From Puniceicoccaceae bacterium (lineage in GTDB: Bacteria > Verrucomicrobiota > Verrucomicrobiae > Opitutales > Coraliomargaritaceae), in assembly GCA_902516225.1 (NCBI GenBank), contig CABXXS010000046.1, positions 1 through 6,234 on the forward strand: 6,234 nucleotides of DNA, in the 5' to 3' direction. Of this stretch, positions 1 through 6,234 are shown piece by piece; the first letter of the stretch is position 1, and every line of letters starts with the position of its first letter. Both the position numbers and the translations under genes were made by a program. The notes under the pieces were generated by a model, which made no database searches, had not been told where the DNA came from, and was given only the letters and a program-made list of their open reading frames with translations.

Positions 1-1250
1 ATGTCGGTTGGCGTGTGGCCTGTATCAAGCAAGCGATCCACCCAGTCGTCGTGGCGCTTGAAGCTGCCCTCCTCCAGCGATAACTTTACTTGGTTAAAGA
101 ATTTATCGGCCTTGCGCCCTTCGACTTCCTCCATGCTAGGAATCTTCATTCTCCGAATTACTTGGCGTGTGTAGCGCTCAATAGCTTCTAGGCGATAAAT
201 GTCGCGTCCATAAACGAAGGTCACTGATTTGCCGTCGCGCCCAGCACGTCCAGTACGGCCAATTCGGTGTACATAGTCTTCCGGGTCGTACGGTAGGTCG
301 TAATTAAAGACTATGTCTACATCATCGATATCTAGGCCACGGGCGGCTACGTCAGTAGCCACTAGGAGTTCGACAGAGCCGTCTTTAAAGCGCTTAATTA
401 CACGTTCGCGGTTAGCTTGAGTAATGTCGCCATGTATCCGATCTGCGACATAACCGCGAGCTATTAGGGCCTCTGTTGCGTCTTCTACCATTTGCTTAGT
501 GTTGCAAAATACAATGCCGCGCGGTTTGGTCTCTAGGTCGAGGAGTCGACAAAGAACCTCAATTTTCGAACGGTTTCGCACCTCGTAATAAGACTGGTCG
601 ATCGTATCGACCGTCAGCGCTTTTCGGTCGATAGAAATTTGCTCCGCATTTCTGCTAAAAGTTTTTATCAGGCCTTCTACTCCTTTGTTCATGGTAGCTG
701 AAAAGAAGAGCGTCTGACGACCTTCGGGCATATTACCTAGAATGATTTCCATATCTTCGCGAAAGCCCATATCAAGCATACGGTCGGCTTCATCCAATAT
801 ACAAAGACCAATTGCGTCGGTACGAAGTGTCTTTCTGCGCAGGTGATCCATTAGTCGTCCTGGTGTACCTACTACTATATGCGCGCCCTTTCGAAGCGCA
901 CGCATCTGACGGTCTATCGGTGCACCTCCATAAACAGGCACGGCGATAAGCCCCTTTAGCATGGATGCAAGTCGATTTACCTCTTCACAGACCTGGACGG
1001 CGAGTTCGCGAGTTGGGCACAGTACAAGCACCTGTGTTTGCGCGCGATTGATGTCGATCTGATTTAGAGCAGGCAGACCGAAGGCGGCCGTCTTGCCCGA
1101 TCCGGTTTGCGATAGCCCGACTATATCCTTGCCGGATAGCGCGACAGGTATCGTTTCAGCCTGGACGGGTGAGGGGGACTCATATCCGAGCCGTTTGATG
1201 CCCTCAATAAGTTCTGGGCGTAGCCCAAGTTCAGAAAATTTAATGTCCAT
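1..1250 (-). CDS. DEAD-box ATP-dependent RNA helicase, DeaD/CshA-like (3' end outside window)
   Basis: ATP-dependent RNA unwinding enzyme of the cytoplasm. Enzymes of this type (DeaD/CsdA, CshA, RhlE) help ribosome assembly, RNA decay and growth in the cold. I translated 416 codons from the ATG at 1250-1248, with no stop before the window edge. All family motifs are present in order: Gln30 of the Q motif, motif I SQTGSGKT (47-54), Ia PTRELA (79-84), GG (108-109), Ib TPGR (129-132), II DEAD (153-156), III SAT (184-186), [11 protein letters not shown] (298-307) and [10 protein letters not shown] (328-335). The segment [16 protein letters not shown] (370-385) after the helicase core resembles the DeaD/CshA group rather than RhlE, but the C-terminal domain that would decide this is cut off. 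The start is set by the usual spacing to the Q motif; no Shine-Dalgarno precedes it. It is transcribed divergently from trhO. Family is certain, subfamily is not. Confidence 0.95.
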   Translation of the reverse strand, partial: MDIKFSELGLRPELIEGIKRLGYESPSPVQAETIPVALSGKDIVGLSQTGSGKTAAFGLPALNQIDINRAQTQVLVLCPTRELAVQVCEEVNRLASMLKGLIAVPVYGGAPIDRQMRALRKGAHIVVGTPGRLMDHLRRKTLRTDAIGLCILDEADRMLDMGFREDMEIILGNMPEGRQTLFFSATMNKGVEGLIKTFSRNAEQISIDRKALTVDTIDQSYYEVRNRSKIEVLCRLLDLETKPRGIVFCNTKQMVEDATEALIARGYVADRIHGDITQANRERVIKRFKDGSVELLVATDVAARGLDIDDVDIVFNYDLPYDPEDYVHRIGRTGRAGRDGKSVTFVYGRDIYRLEAIERYTRQVIRRMKIPSMEEVEGRKADKFFNQVKLSLEEGSFKRHDDWVDRLLDTGHTPTD

Positions 1251-1398
1251 AAGTGATCTATGTGAAGGACTGTCTCGTGATCTTTTGTCTACGAATAACT
1301 TACTTCAACTAGCTTAGTGATCAGGGCTTTGACAGTTAAATTCTCTATCGACAAGTATTAAAAGGCGAGTTTAACAGCAAACTGCACTTTATTAGATT
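1251..1398. other. Divergent intergenic region with three GTGATC copies
   Basis: This 148-nt stretch separates two genes that point away from each other, so it must hold the promoters of both. GTGATC occurs three times in the same orientation, at 1253-1258, 1277-1282 and 1317-1322; the first and last are AGTGATC. For the leftward helicase gene I see no convincing promoter: the best reading on the minus strand is TTGAAG, a 17-nt spacer and AAAGAT, which is weak. Neither gene has a Shine-Dalgarno sequence in this region. Confidence 0.5.
1329..1361 (+). promoter_or_regulatory. Candidate promoter for trhO
   Basis: A perfect -35 hexamer TTGACA lies at 1329-1334. The -10 is ambiguous: TATTAA at 1356-1361 would need a 21-nt spacer, while an 18-nt spacer gives only the poor AAGTAT. 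A second pair, TCGACA (1348-1353) and TTTAAC (1370-1375) with a 16-nt spacer, is also possible. The position just upstream of trhO supports a promoter here, but the exact boxes are uncertain. Confidence 0.35.
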
Positions 1399-2235
1399 AT
1401 GCCCGACTCTTGGAAGATAGCAGCTTTTTATCACTTCACCGACTTGCCTGACCGCGATCTGTGGGCGGATCGCTTGGTGGAGCACGGCTTGCAGGTCGGT
1501 CTGCGCGGGACGCTTATTTTAGCCCCAGAGGGTGTGAACTCTACCTGCTCGGGGTCATGCGAAGCAATCGACTCTACTATTGCCTTACTGAAATCGGACC
1601 CCCGCTTTGAGTCCATGGAAATTAAGTATTCTTATGCTGACTTTAATCCGTTTCCAAAATTTAAAGTCAAAAAGAAGCCTGAAATAGTCACTTTCCGCCA
1701 ACCCGGCGCCGATCCAAGAGTAGATGTGGGCACTTATCTAGACCCAGAAGAATGGAATGAGCTTATTGCAGACCCTGATGTCATAACTATTGACACACGA
1801 AACGATTACGAAGTTGAAGTGGGTCATTTTAAGGGTGCTATAAATCCAAATACAGATGATTTTACAGCGTTTTCGCGGTTCGTTGACGAGCATTTGGTTT
1901 CGCACAAAGATAAGAAAATAGCTATGTATTGCACAGGGGGCATACGTTGCGAACGCTCAACAGCTTATCTTAAGCAAAAGGGCTTTAAAAACGTGTATCA
2001 CTTAAAGGGTGGGATTTTGCGCTACTTAGAAATTATGCCTAAGGAAAAAAGTCTCTGGAATGGGGATTGTTTCGTCTTTGATTACAGGGTAGCGGTCGAT
2101 CACGATTTAGAGCCTGCAAAATGGAAAATTGACCCCGAAACTGGCCAGCCTGAGCCTATGACTGAGGGGGAAATCGAAAAAATCGCTGAGCGCCGCCGTA
2201 GTGGCGCTATTTTCAAGAGGCCCTATACTGTGTAA
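1399..2235 (+). CDS. trhO: TrhO (YceA) rhodanese-family tRNA uridine-5-hydroxylase
   Basis: TrhO enzymes use oxygen to make 5-hydroxyuridine at wobble position 34 of tRNAs, the precursor of cmo5U/mo5U, and act in the cytoplasm. The 278-residue protein has the family's N-terminal domain (about 5-95, with RGTLILAPEGVN at 36-47) and a rhodanese domain (about 120-215) starting near ITIDTRNDYEVEVGHFKGA. The active-site loop CTGGIRCE carries the catalytic Cys178 and the second conserved Cys184, followed by YHLKGGILRYLE and CFVFDYRVAV. The protein stops soon after this; E. coli YceA is longer (about 350 residues) and has a Cys-rich tail that is missing here, the C-terminus being EPMTEGEIEKIAERRRSGAIF plus seven residues in which I see no Cys. 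The ATG has no Shine-Dalgarno; it is the start that keeps the N-terminal domain whole. The gene appears monocistronic, between a divergent helicase and a tRNA/tuf unit. Confidence 0.92.
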   Translation: MPDSWKIAAFYHFTDLPDRDLWADRLVEHGLQVGLRGTLILAPEGVNSTCSGSCEAIDSTIALLKSDPRFESMEIKYSYADFNPFPKFKVKKKPEIVTFRQPGADPRVDVGTYLDPEEWNELIADPDVITIDTRNDYEVEVGHFKGAINPNTDDFTAFSRFVDEHLVSHKDKKIAMYCTGGIRCERSTAYLKQKGFKNVYHLKGGILRYLEIMPKEKSLWNGDCFVFDYRVAVDHDLEPAKWKIDPETGQPEPMTEGEIEKIAERRRSGAIFKRPYTV

Positions 2236-2307
2236 AGTAGTTTGGACGCTCCAGTAGCTACCATATCGGCTGTTAAGTACTTTTTTGCGTCTCTAAATTT
2301 AAATAAT

Positions 2308-2330
2308 GGGTAATCCCTCTTAAATTACCC
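2308..2330. repeat. Inverted repeat GGGTAAT/ATTACCC downstream of trhO
   Basis: GGGTAAT (2308-2314) and ATTACCC (2324-2330) form a perfect 7-bp stem with a 9-nt loop. No T run follows on the plus strand, so it is not a standard rightward intrinsic terminator. It may be an operator or an RNA 3'-end stem of trhO; function unknown. Confidence 0.4.
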
Positions 2331-2360
2331 CTACCTTCCAATCAATCAAAGTAGGCAGTC

Positions 2361-2380
2361 ACAGCAGCTGTATTTTTTTT
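2361..2380 (+). terminator. Weak terminator-like hairpin with T8 run
   Basis: ACAG (2361-2364), loop CAG, CTGT (2368-2371) form a short 4-bp stem, followed after one A by eight Ts (2373-2380). The stem is weak for an intrinsic terminator. The T tract lies immediately upstream of a TTGACT box, so it could instead act as an AT-rich UP element. Confidence 0.25.
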
Positions 2381-2389
2381 AAATTAGTA

Positions 2390-2418
2390 TTGACTGGACA
2401 TTAGGTGGAAGACATTTT
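2390..2418 (+). promoter_or_regulatory. Possible upstream promoter (P1) of the tRNA-Thr/tuf unit
   Basis: TTGACT at 2390-2395 (5 of 6 matches to the -35 consensus) follows a 17-nt tract of almost pure A and T (2372-2388) that looks like an UP element. At a 17-nt spacer the -10 would be CATTTT (2413-2418), only 3 of 6 matches. The -35 and AT tract are good, the -10 is poor. Confidence 0.25.
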
Positions 2419-2451
2419 CGCGAGCTTTCCAAAATTCAACCGTCTTTTAGG

Positions 2452-2483
2452 TTGGATCTCCGACTCTCTTCAGCCTTTATAAT
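2452..2483 (+). promoter_or_regulatory. Promoter of tRNA-Thr(GGT)-tuf unit, perfect TATAAT
   Basis: A perfect -10 hexamer TATAAT lies at 2478-2483, which puts the transcription start near 2490, about 5-6 nt before the tRNA. The best upstream box is TTGGAT at 2452-2457 (4 of 6 matches) with a long 20-nt spacer, so the -35 is uncertain. The position relative to the tRNA makes this the most credible promoter in the window. Confidence 0.6.
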
Positions 2484-2495
2484 CATTTGCGATGT

Positions 2496-2626
<131 letters not shown>

Positions 2627-3817
2627 ATGGCTAAGGAAACATTCGAAAGAACAAAACCACACGTCAATGTCGGCACTATCGGTCACATTGACCATGGCAA
2701 GACGACAACAACTACCGCTATCCTCAAGGTACAAGCAGACAAGGGACTCGCAGAGTTCAAGTCCTACGCTGACATCGCGAAGGGTGGCACTGTCCGCGAC
2801 GCGACTAAGACGGTCACTATTGCGGTGGCACACGTGGAATATGAAACCGACAGCCGTCACTATGCGCACGTTGACTGTCCAGGACACGCGGACTTTGTTA
2901 AAAATATGATCACTGGTGCGGCTCAAATGGATGGAGCGATTCTAGTGGTTTCTGCAGCGGACGGCCCTATGCCTCAGACTCGTGAGCACATTCTTTTAGC
3001 TCGCCAAGTTGGAGTTCCTACCATCGTAGTTTGGCTCAACAAAGTTGACCTACTTGATGATGAAGAGTTACTAGAACTAGTTGAGATGGAAGTGCGCGAT
3101 CTCCTCTCAAAGTATGATTATCCTGGCGATGACATTACTTTCGTTCGTGGTTCAGCAACTGCTGCTTTAGATGGCAAGCCAGAAGGCGTAGAAGCAATTT
3201 CGAACCTTATGAACGCTATTGATACTGACATTGCTGAGCCTACTCGTGAGACGGATAAGCCATTACTAATGTCTGTTGAAGACGTTTTCTCTATCACAGG
3301 TCGTGGTACAGTTGCAACTGGTCGCATCGAGCGTGGTATTGTTAAAGTTGGCGAAGAAATTGAAATCGTTGGCATGGGGGACACTACTAAGACTACAGTC
3401 ACTGGTGTTGAAATGTTCCGCAAACAACTTGATCAAGGTATGGCAGGGGACAATGTAGGTATATTGCTCCGTGGTATTGAGAGAGAGTCTATCGAGCGCG
3501 GTCAAGTTATTGCTAAGCCTGGATCAATCACACCTCATACAGTAGGCAAAGCGGAACTCTACGTCCTTTCAAAGGACGAAGGTGGTCGCCACACTCCTTT
3601 CTTTGATGGCTACCGCCCTCAGTTCTTCTTTGGTACAGCCGATGTCACCGGAGTCATCAAATGCCCTGAGGGTGTTGAGATGGTAATGCCAGGTGATAAC
3701 CTCACTGTTACTATCGAACTCGGTAAGCAAATTGCCATGGAAGCAGGACAGCGCTTCGCCATCCGTGAAGGTGGTAGAACAATTGGTGCTGGTCGTGTGA
3801 TCGAGGTAGTTAAGTAA
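2627..3817 (+). CDS. tuf: Elongation factor Tu (EF-Tu)
   Basis: Cytoplasmic GTPase that carries aminoacyl-tRNA to the ribosomal A site. At 396 residues it is of normal length. Domain 1 shows G1 GHIDHGKT (19-26), G3 DCPGH (83-87), G4 NKVD (138-141) and G5 GSA (175-177). Domains 2 and 3 are complete, with [13 protein letters not shown] (225-237), [11 protein letters not shown] and the C-terminal [14 protein letters not shown]. The switch I/G2 loop is unusual: KTVTI (61-65) replaces RGITI, and the preceding stretch GGTVRDAT (53-60) does not resemble the usual PEEKA segment. Thr64, matching the Mg-binding Thr of other EF-Tus, is kept, so it should still be an active GTPase. DCPGH lies about two residues later than in E. 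coli. The ATG is fixed by the conserved N-terminus [16 protein letters not shown]. It is probably cotranscribed with the upstream tRNA-Thr. Confidence 0.99.
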   Translation: MAKETFERTKPHVNVGTIGHIDHGKTTTTTAILKVQADKGLAEFKSYADIAKGGTVRDATKTVTIAVAHVEYETDSRHYAHVDCPGHADFVKNMITGAAQMDGAILVVSAADGPMPQTREHILLARQVGVPTIVVWLNKVDLLDDEELLELVEMEVRDLLSKYDYPGDDITFVRGSATAALDGKPEGVEAISNLMNAIDTDIAEPTRETDKPLLMSVEDVFSITGRGTVATGRIERGIVKVGEEIEIVGMGDTTKTTVTGVEMFRKQLDQGMAGDNVGILLRGIERESIERGQVIAKPGSITPHTVGKAELYVLSKDEGGRHTPFFDGYRPQFFFGTADVTGVIKCPEGVEMVMPGDNLTVTIELGKQIAMEAGQRFAIREGGRTIGAGRVIEVVK

Positions 3818-3844
3818 TCGCTTACAGTCACGTTCCGGTTTTTC

Positions 3845-3870
3845 GCCGAGGGCCTAAATGGGCCTTCGGC
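3845..3870 (+). terminator. Intrinsic terminator or attenuator after tuf
   Basis: GCCGAGGGCC (3845-3854) pairs with GGCCTTCGGC (3861-3870) over 10 bp, with one G-U pair and a 6-nt loop TAAATG. TTAATTGTTA follows, a broken rather than pure T tract. Its place 27 nt after the tuf stop suggests a tuf terminator. Because no clear promoter follows before tRNA-Trp, partial readthrough into the downstream operon is plausible. Confidence 0.7.
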
Positions 3871-3905
3871 TTAATTGTTATAACCTTCAGTTTTGCCACA
3901 TAATT

Positions 3906-3984
<79 letters not shown>

Positions 3985-3994
3985 CTAATTTTCC

Positions 3995-4198
3995 ATGAAA
4001 AATCCATTCACTAGCATCCGTCACTTTTACAAAGAGATGGTGATCGAATTAAAAAAAGCTTCGTGGCCGTCCAAAGTTGAGCTCCGCGACTCGACTGTGG
4101 TTGTTCTAATTGCAACTGCAATATTGGGCACTTACATTTCACTTATTGACTTTTCTTTAATGAATGGCGTTGAACTACTTACATCTTGGGCCCGTTAA
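3995..4198 (+). CDS. secE: Preprotein translocase subunit SecE
   Basis: Essential small subunit of the SecYEG export channel in the inner membrane, where it clamps SecY. The 67-residue protein has the single-helix form common outside Enterobacteria. An amphipathic N-terminal helix ends in the SecE signature ELKKASWPSKVEL (18-30). One membrane segment follows at about 34-53 (TVVVLIATAILGTYISLI), then a short tail. The start at 3995 is the only Met ahead of the conserved region except Met15, which would cut the amphipathic helix. Only ten bases, CTAATTTTCC, separate it from the CCA end of tRNA-Trp. There is no Shine-Dalgarno, and after tRNA 3' processing the messenger would be nearly leaderless. 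nusG follows after 55 nt. Confidence 0.95.
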   Translation: MKNPFTSIRHFYKEMVIELKKASWPSKVELRDSTVVVLIATAILGTYISLIDFSLMNGVELLTSWAR

Positions 4199-4253
4199 AA
4201 ATACGCGATCATCCCAGTAAATATCTTTATACTATACGCCTTAAGACTTTATA

Positions 4254-4832
<579 letters not shown>

Positions 4833-4838
4833 TCAGAC

Positions 4839-5264
4839 ATGTCTAAGAAAATTACAGGAGAAATCCGCCTACAACTGCCCGCAGGTGCTGCCAACCCAGC
4901 CCCGCCCGTTGGTCCAGCTTTGGGCGCACAAGGTGTGAATATCATGGGGTTCTGTAAAGAATTCAATGCTAAGACTAAAGACCAAGCAGGTATGATTTTG
5001 CCTTGTGTGATCACGGTCTATGCAGACCGTTCATTTAGTTTTATCCTAAAGTCTCCTCCCGCTGCCATTTTACTTAAGAAGGCAGCTGGAATAGCTAAGG
5101 GTTCCGGTGTACCGAATAAGGACAAGGTAGGCACTGTAACTCGAAAGCAAGTTCTCGAAATCTGCGAGATCAAGAAGGCAGACCTTAATGCTAAAAATGA
5201 GAACGCAGCTTTCAATGTTATAGCTGGAACGGCCCGCTCTATGGGGCTCGAAGTGATCGACTAA
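4839..5264 (+). CDS. rplK: 50S ribosomal protein L11
   Basis: L11 binds the GTPase-associated centre of 23S rRNA at the base of the L7/L12 stalk and takes part in factor-dependent GTP hydrolysis and RelA activation. The 141-residue protein is of standard length. Its N-terminal domain has the Pro-rich [20 protein letters not shown] (13-32) with the hinge-side prolines that bind thiostrepton in other species, then [11 protein letters not shown] (33-43). The rRNA-binding C-terminal domain (about 72-141) ends in [20 protein letters not shown] (114-133) and SMGLEV. The start lies 6 nt after nusG, and the purines before it (GAAGAAAG, inside the nusG end) are too far and too poor for a good ribosome binding site. 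Translation may therefore be coupled to nusG. Confidence 0.98.
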   Translation: MSKKITGEIRLQLPAGAANPAPPVGPALGAQGVNIMGFCKEFNAKTKDQAGMILPCVITVYADRSFSFILKSPPAAILLKKAAGIAKGSGVPNKDKVGTVTRKQVLEICEIKKADLNAKNENAAFNVIAGTARSMGLEVID

Positions 5265-5272
5265 TTTCCACA

Positions 5273-5288
5273 AAGGTCTACCGACCTT
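5273..5288 (+). promoter_or_regulatory. Small hairpin in the rplK-rplA spacer
   Basis: AAGGTC (5273-5278), loop TACC, GACCTT (5283-5288) form a perfect 6-bp stem in the 51-nt gap between rplK and rplA, 27 nt before the rplA ATG. It is followed by ATTTAAAA rather than a T run, so it is a poor terminator. A role in L1 feedback control or RNA processing is possible but only a guess. Confidence 0.35.
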
Positions 5289-5315
5289 ATTTAAAACTAA
5301 AAAAGAGATATAATA

Positions 5316-6020
5316 ATGGCAACCCAGCAAATTAAGGGAAGCAAACGCTATCGTAAATCAGTCGAAATGGCCGATCTTACGAAGACTTACTCGGTCGAAG
5401 AAGCGTCTGCGTTACTGAACACACTACCAAATGCAAAATTCGACGAAACGGTCGAAATATATGCCCGCCTCGAGGTCGATCCCCGAAAGAGTGACCAGAT
5501 GGTGCGCGGTACAGTCAAACTACCGCAAGGAAGTGGCAAAACTGTGCGTGTTATCGTCTTCACAGAAAACCCAGAAGATGCCCTCGCCGCAGGCGCTGAA
5601 GAAGCAGGTCTCGACGATTTGATCGAGAAAGTAACTGGTGGGTGGACAGACTTTGATGTGGCTATCTCTACTACGAGTGCAATGAAGAGCGTTCGAAAGG
5701 TCGCTCGAGTTCTTGGACCCCGCGGGCTAATGCCAAATCCGAAGTCTGGAACGGTCACTGACGACATTCCAGCTGGTATTGATGAAGTCAAAGCGGGCCG
5801 CGTTGAGTTCAAGATGGATAAGACAGCGAATGTAGCTATTATAGTGGGTAAGCGATCTTTTACGCCCGAGCAGATTACAGAAAATGTGGAGGCAGCAGTT
5901 AAGGCGTTGATCGACGCTCGTCCAGAAGCTGTTAAAGCCAAATACTTAAAATCTCTTACTTTGAGCTCTACGATGAGCCCAGGTATTCTTGTGGGCGTCA
6001 CTAAATATAATAAAGTCTAA
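5316..6020 (+). CDS. rplA: 50S ribosomal protein L1
   Basis: L1 forms the mobile stalk of the large subunit near the E site and in many bacteria represses its own operon by binding the messenger. The 234-residue protein is of normal length. It starts with MATQQIKGSKRYRKSVEMAD, has the domain I strand VEIYARLEVDPRKSDQMVRG (46-65), the L1 signature LGPRGLMPNPKSGTV (133-147) in domain II, and returns to domain I with VEFKMDKTANV and LSSTMSPGI (216-224). The start follows an A-rich leader with AAAGAGA at 5302-5308, seven bases before the ATG, which could serve as a weak Shine-Dalgarno. The stop TAA overlaps the strong rplJ ribosome binding site. Confidence 0.98.
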   Translation: MATQQIKGSKRYRKSVEMADLTKTYSVEEASALLNTLPNAKFDETVEIYARLEVDPRKSDQMVRGTVKLPQGSGKTVRVIVFTENPEDALAAGAEEAGLDDLIEKVTGGWTDFDVAISTTSAMKSVRKVARVLGPRGLMPNPKSGTVTDDIPAGIDEVKAGRVEFKMDKTANVAIIVGKRSFTPEQITENVEAAVKALIDARPEAVKAKYLKSLTLSSTMSPGILVGVTKYNKV

Positions 6021-6024
6021 GGAG
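6018..6024 (+). promoter_or_regulatory. Strong Shine-Dalgarno of rplJ overlapping the rplA stop
   Basis: TAAGGAG (6018-6024) is a near-perfect complement to the 16S rRNA 3' end, 11 nt before the rplJ ATG. It begins with the stop codon of rplA, so ribosomes ending rplA cover the rplJ start site. It is the only strong Shine-Dalgarno in the window. Confidence 0.85.
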
Positions 6025-6035
6025 ATAACCGTCAT

Positions 6036-6234
6036 ATGAGACCAGAAAAGCAATATCTCGTTGAAGAGGTGAGTTCTCACCTAAACAAATCTGATTACGT
6101 GTATCTCGTTAATTACGAGGGTATTACTGTAGACGAAATCGCGGAATTACGAGCGGCGCTTGATGCGCATGCTGCCGAATTCCATGTGGTAAAAAACAGC
6201 ATCTTAAATGTAGCAGCCACATCCGCAGACTATC
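6036..6234 (+). CDS. rplJ: 50S ribosomal protein L10 (3' end outside window)
   Basis: L10 anchors the L7/L12 dimers to the ribosome next to L11, and its complex with L7/L12 represses the operon in E. coli. The visible 66 residues cover the first part of the rRNA-binding N-terminal domain. MRPEKQYLVEEVSSHLNKSD is followed by YVYLVNYEGITVDEIAELRA (21-40), the usual L10 strand and helix, and FHVVKNSILNVAA (49-61), matching the family's conserved VKNTL segment. The ATG has a clear Shine-Dalgarno. The gap from rplA is only 15 nt, leaving no room for the long structured L10 leader known from other bacteria. rplL and rpoB would be expected downstream. Confidence 0.95.
   Translation, partial: MRPEKQYLVEEVSSHLNKSDYVYLVNYEGITVDEIAELRAALDAHAAEFHVVKNSILNVAATSADY

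Noticed and set aside
1093..1317. 74-codon plus-strand frame across the helicase start
   Set aside because: Most of it is antisense to the DEAD-box coding region and its translation resembles no protein I know; it has no ribosome binding site.
4228..4233. TATACT as a -10 box for nusG
   Set aside because: No acceptable -35 lies 16-19 nt upstream (the sequence there is CGCGATC), so an internal promoter is not supported.
5309..5314. TATAAT just before the rplA start codon
   Set aside because: The predicted transcript would begin within the rplA coding region and there is no matching -35; it is best read as part of the A/T-rich leader.
5387..6001. Long open frame on the minus strand (204 codons) across rplA
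   Set aside because: It lies entirely antisense to a certain L1 gene, its translation is low-complexity and Ser/Thr/Arg-rich with no family resemblance, and it is explained by the codon bias of rplA.

Overview
The window is a stretch of bacterial housekeeping chromosome of moderate GC content. It carries no phage, transposon, CRISPR or defence genes. The gene order tRNA-Thr(GGT), tuf, tRNA-Trp(CCA), secE, nusG, rplK, rplA, rplJ is the widely conserved translation and transcription block that normally continues into rplL and rpoBC. The protein sequences point to the PVC superphylum (Planctomycetota, Verrucomicrobiota and relatives). The best clue is EF-Tu, whose effector loop reads KTVTI where most bacteria have RGITI; I recall similar loops from planctomycete and opitutal EF-Tu. 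A marine Verrucomicrobiota/Opitutae-like organism is my best guess, but it is an inference without any search.

Layout. Positions 1-1250 (minus strand) hold the N-terminal 416 codons of a DEAD-box RNA helicase that runs off the left edge. A 148-nt divergent intergenic region follows, with a perfect TTGACA box facing right. Positions 1399-2235 encode TrhO, a rhodanese-family tRNA uridine hydroxylase. The 260-nt region 2236-2495 contains an inverted repeat, a weak terminator-like hairpin with a T run, and the promoter region of the tRNA-Thr/tuf unit, including a perfect TATAAT box. tRNA-Thr (2496-2570) leads into tuf (2627-3817) through a 56-nt leader that contains no G at all. A strong GC hairpin (3845-3870) follows tuf. 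Then come tRNA-Trp (3909-3984) and, only 10 nt later, secE (3995-4198), followed by nusG (4254-4832), rplK (4839-5264), rplA (5316-6020) and the first 66 codons of rplJ (from 6036), cut by the right edge.

How the genes work together. EF-Tu delivers aminoacyl-tRNAs, and L11, L1 and L10 build the ribosomal stalk base, the L1 stalk and the L7/L12 stalk that factor binding and tRNA exit depend on. NusG couples RNA polymerase to the ribosome, and SecE belongs to the protein-export channel. TrhO modifies the tRNA wobble position, and the helicase probably acts in ribosome assembly or RNA turnover, so almost everything here serves translation.

I found no undescribed system. The most interesting points concern how translation starts. 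Nearly every gene lacks a Shine-Dalgarno sequence, the most extreme being the G-free tuf leader and the secE start placed 10 nt after a tRNA; rplJ alone has a strong one. The altered EF-Tu switch I loop and the absence of room for a long rplJ leader also deserve checking.
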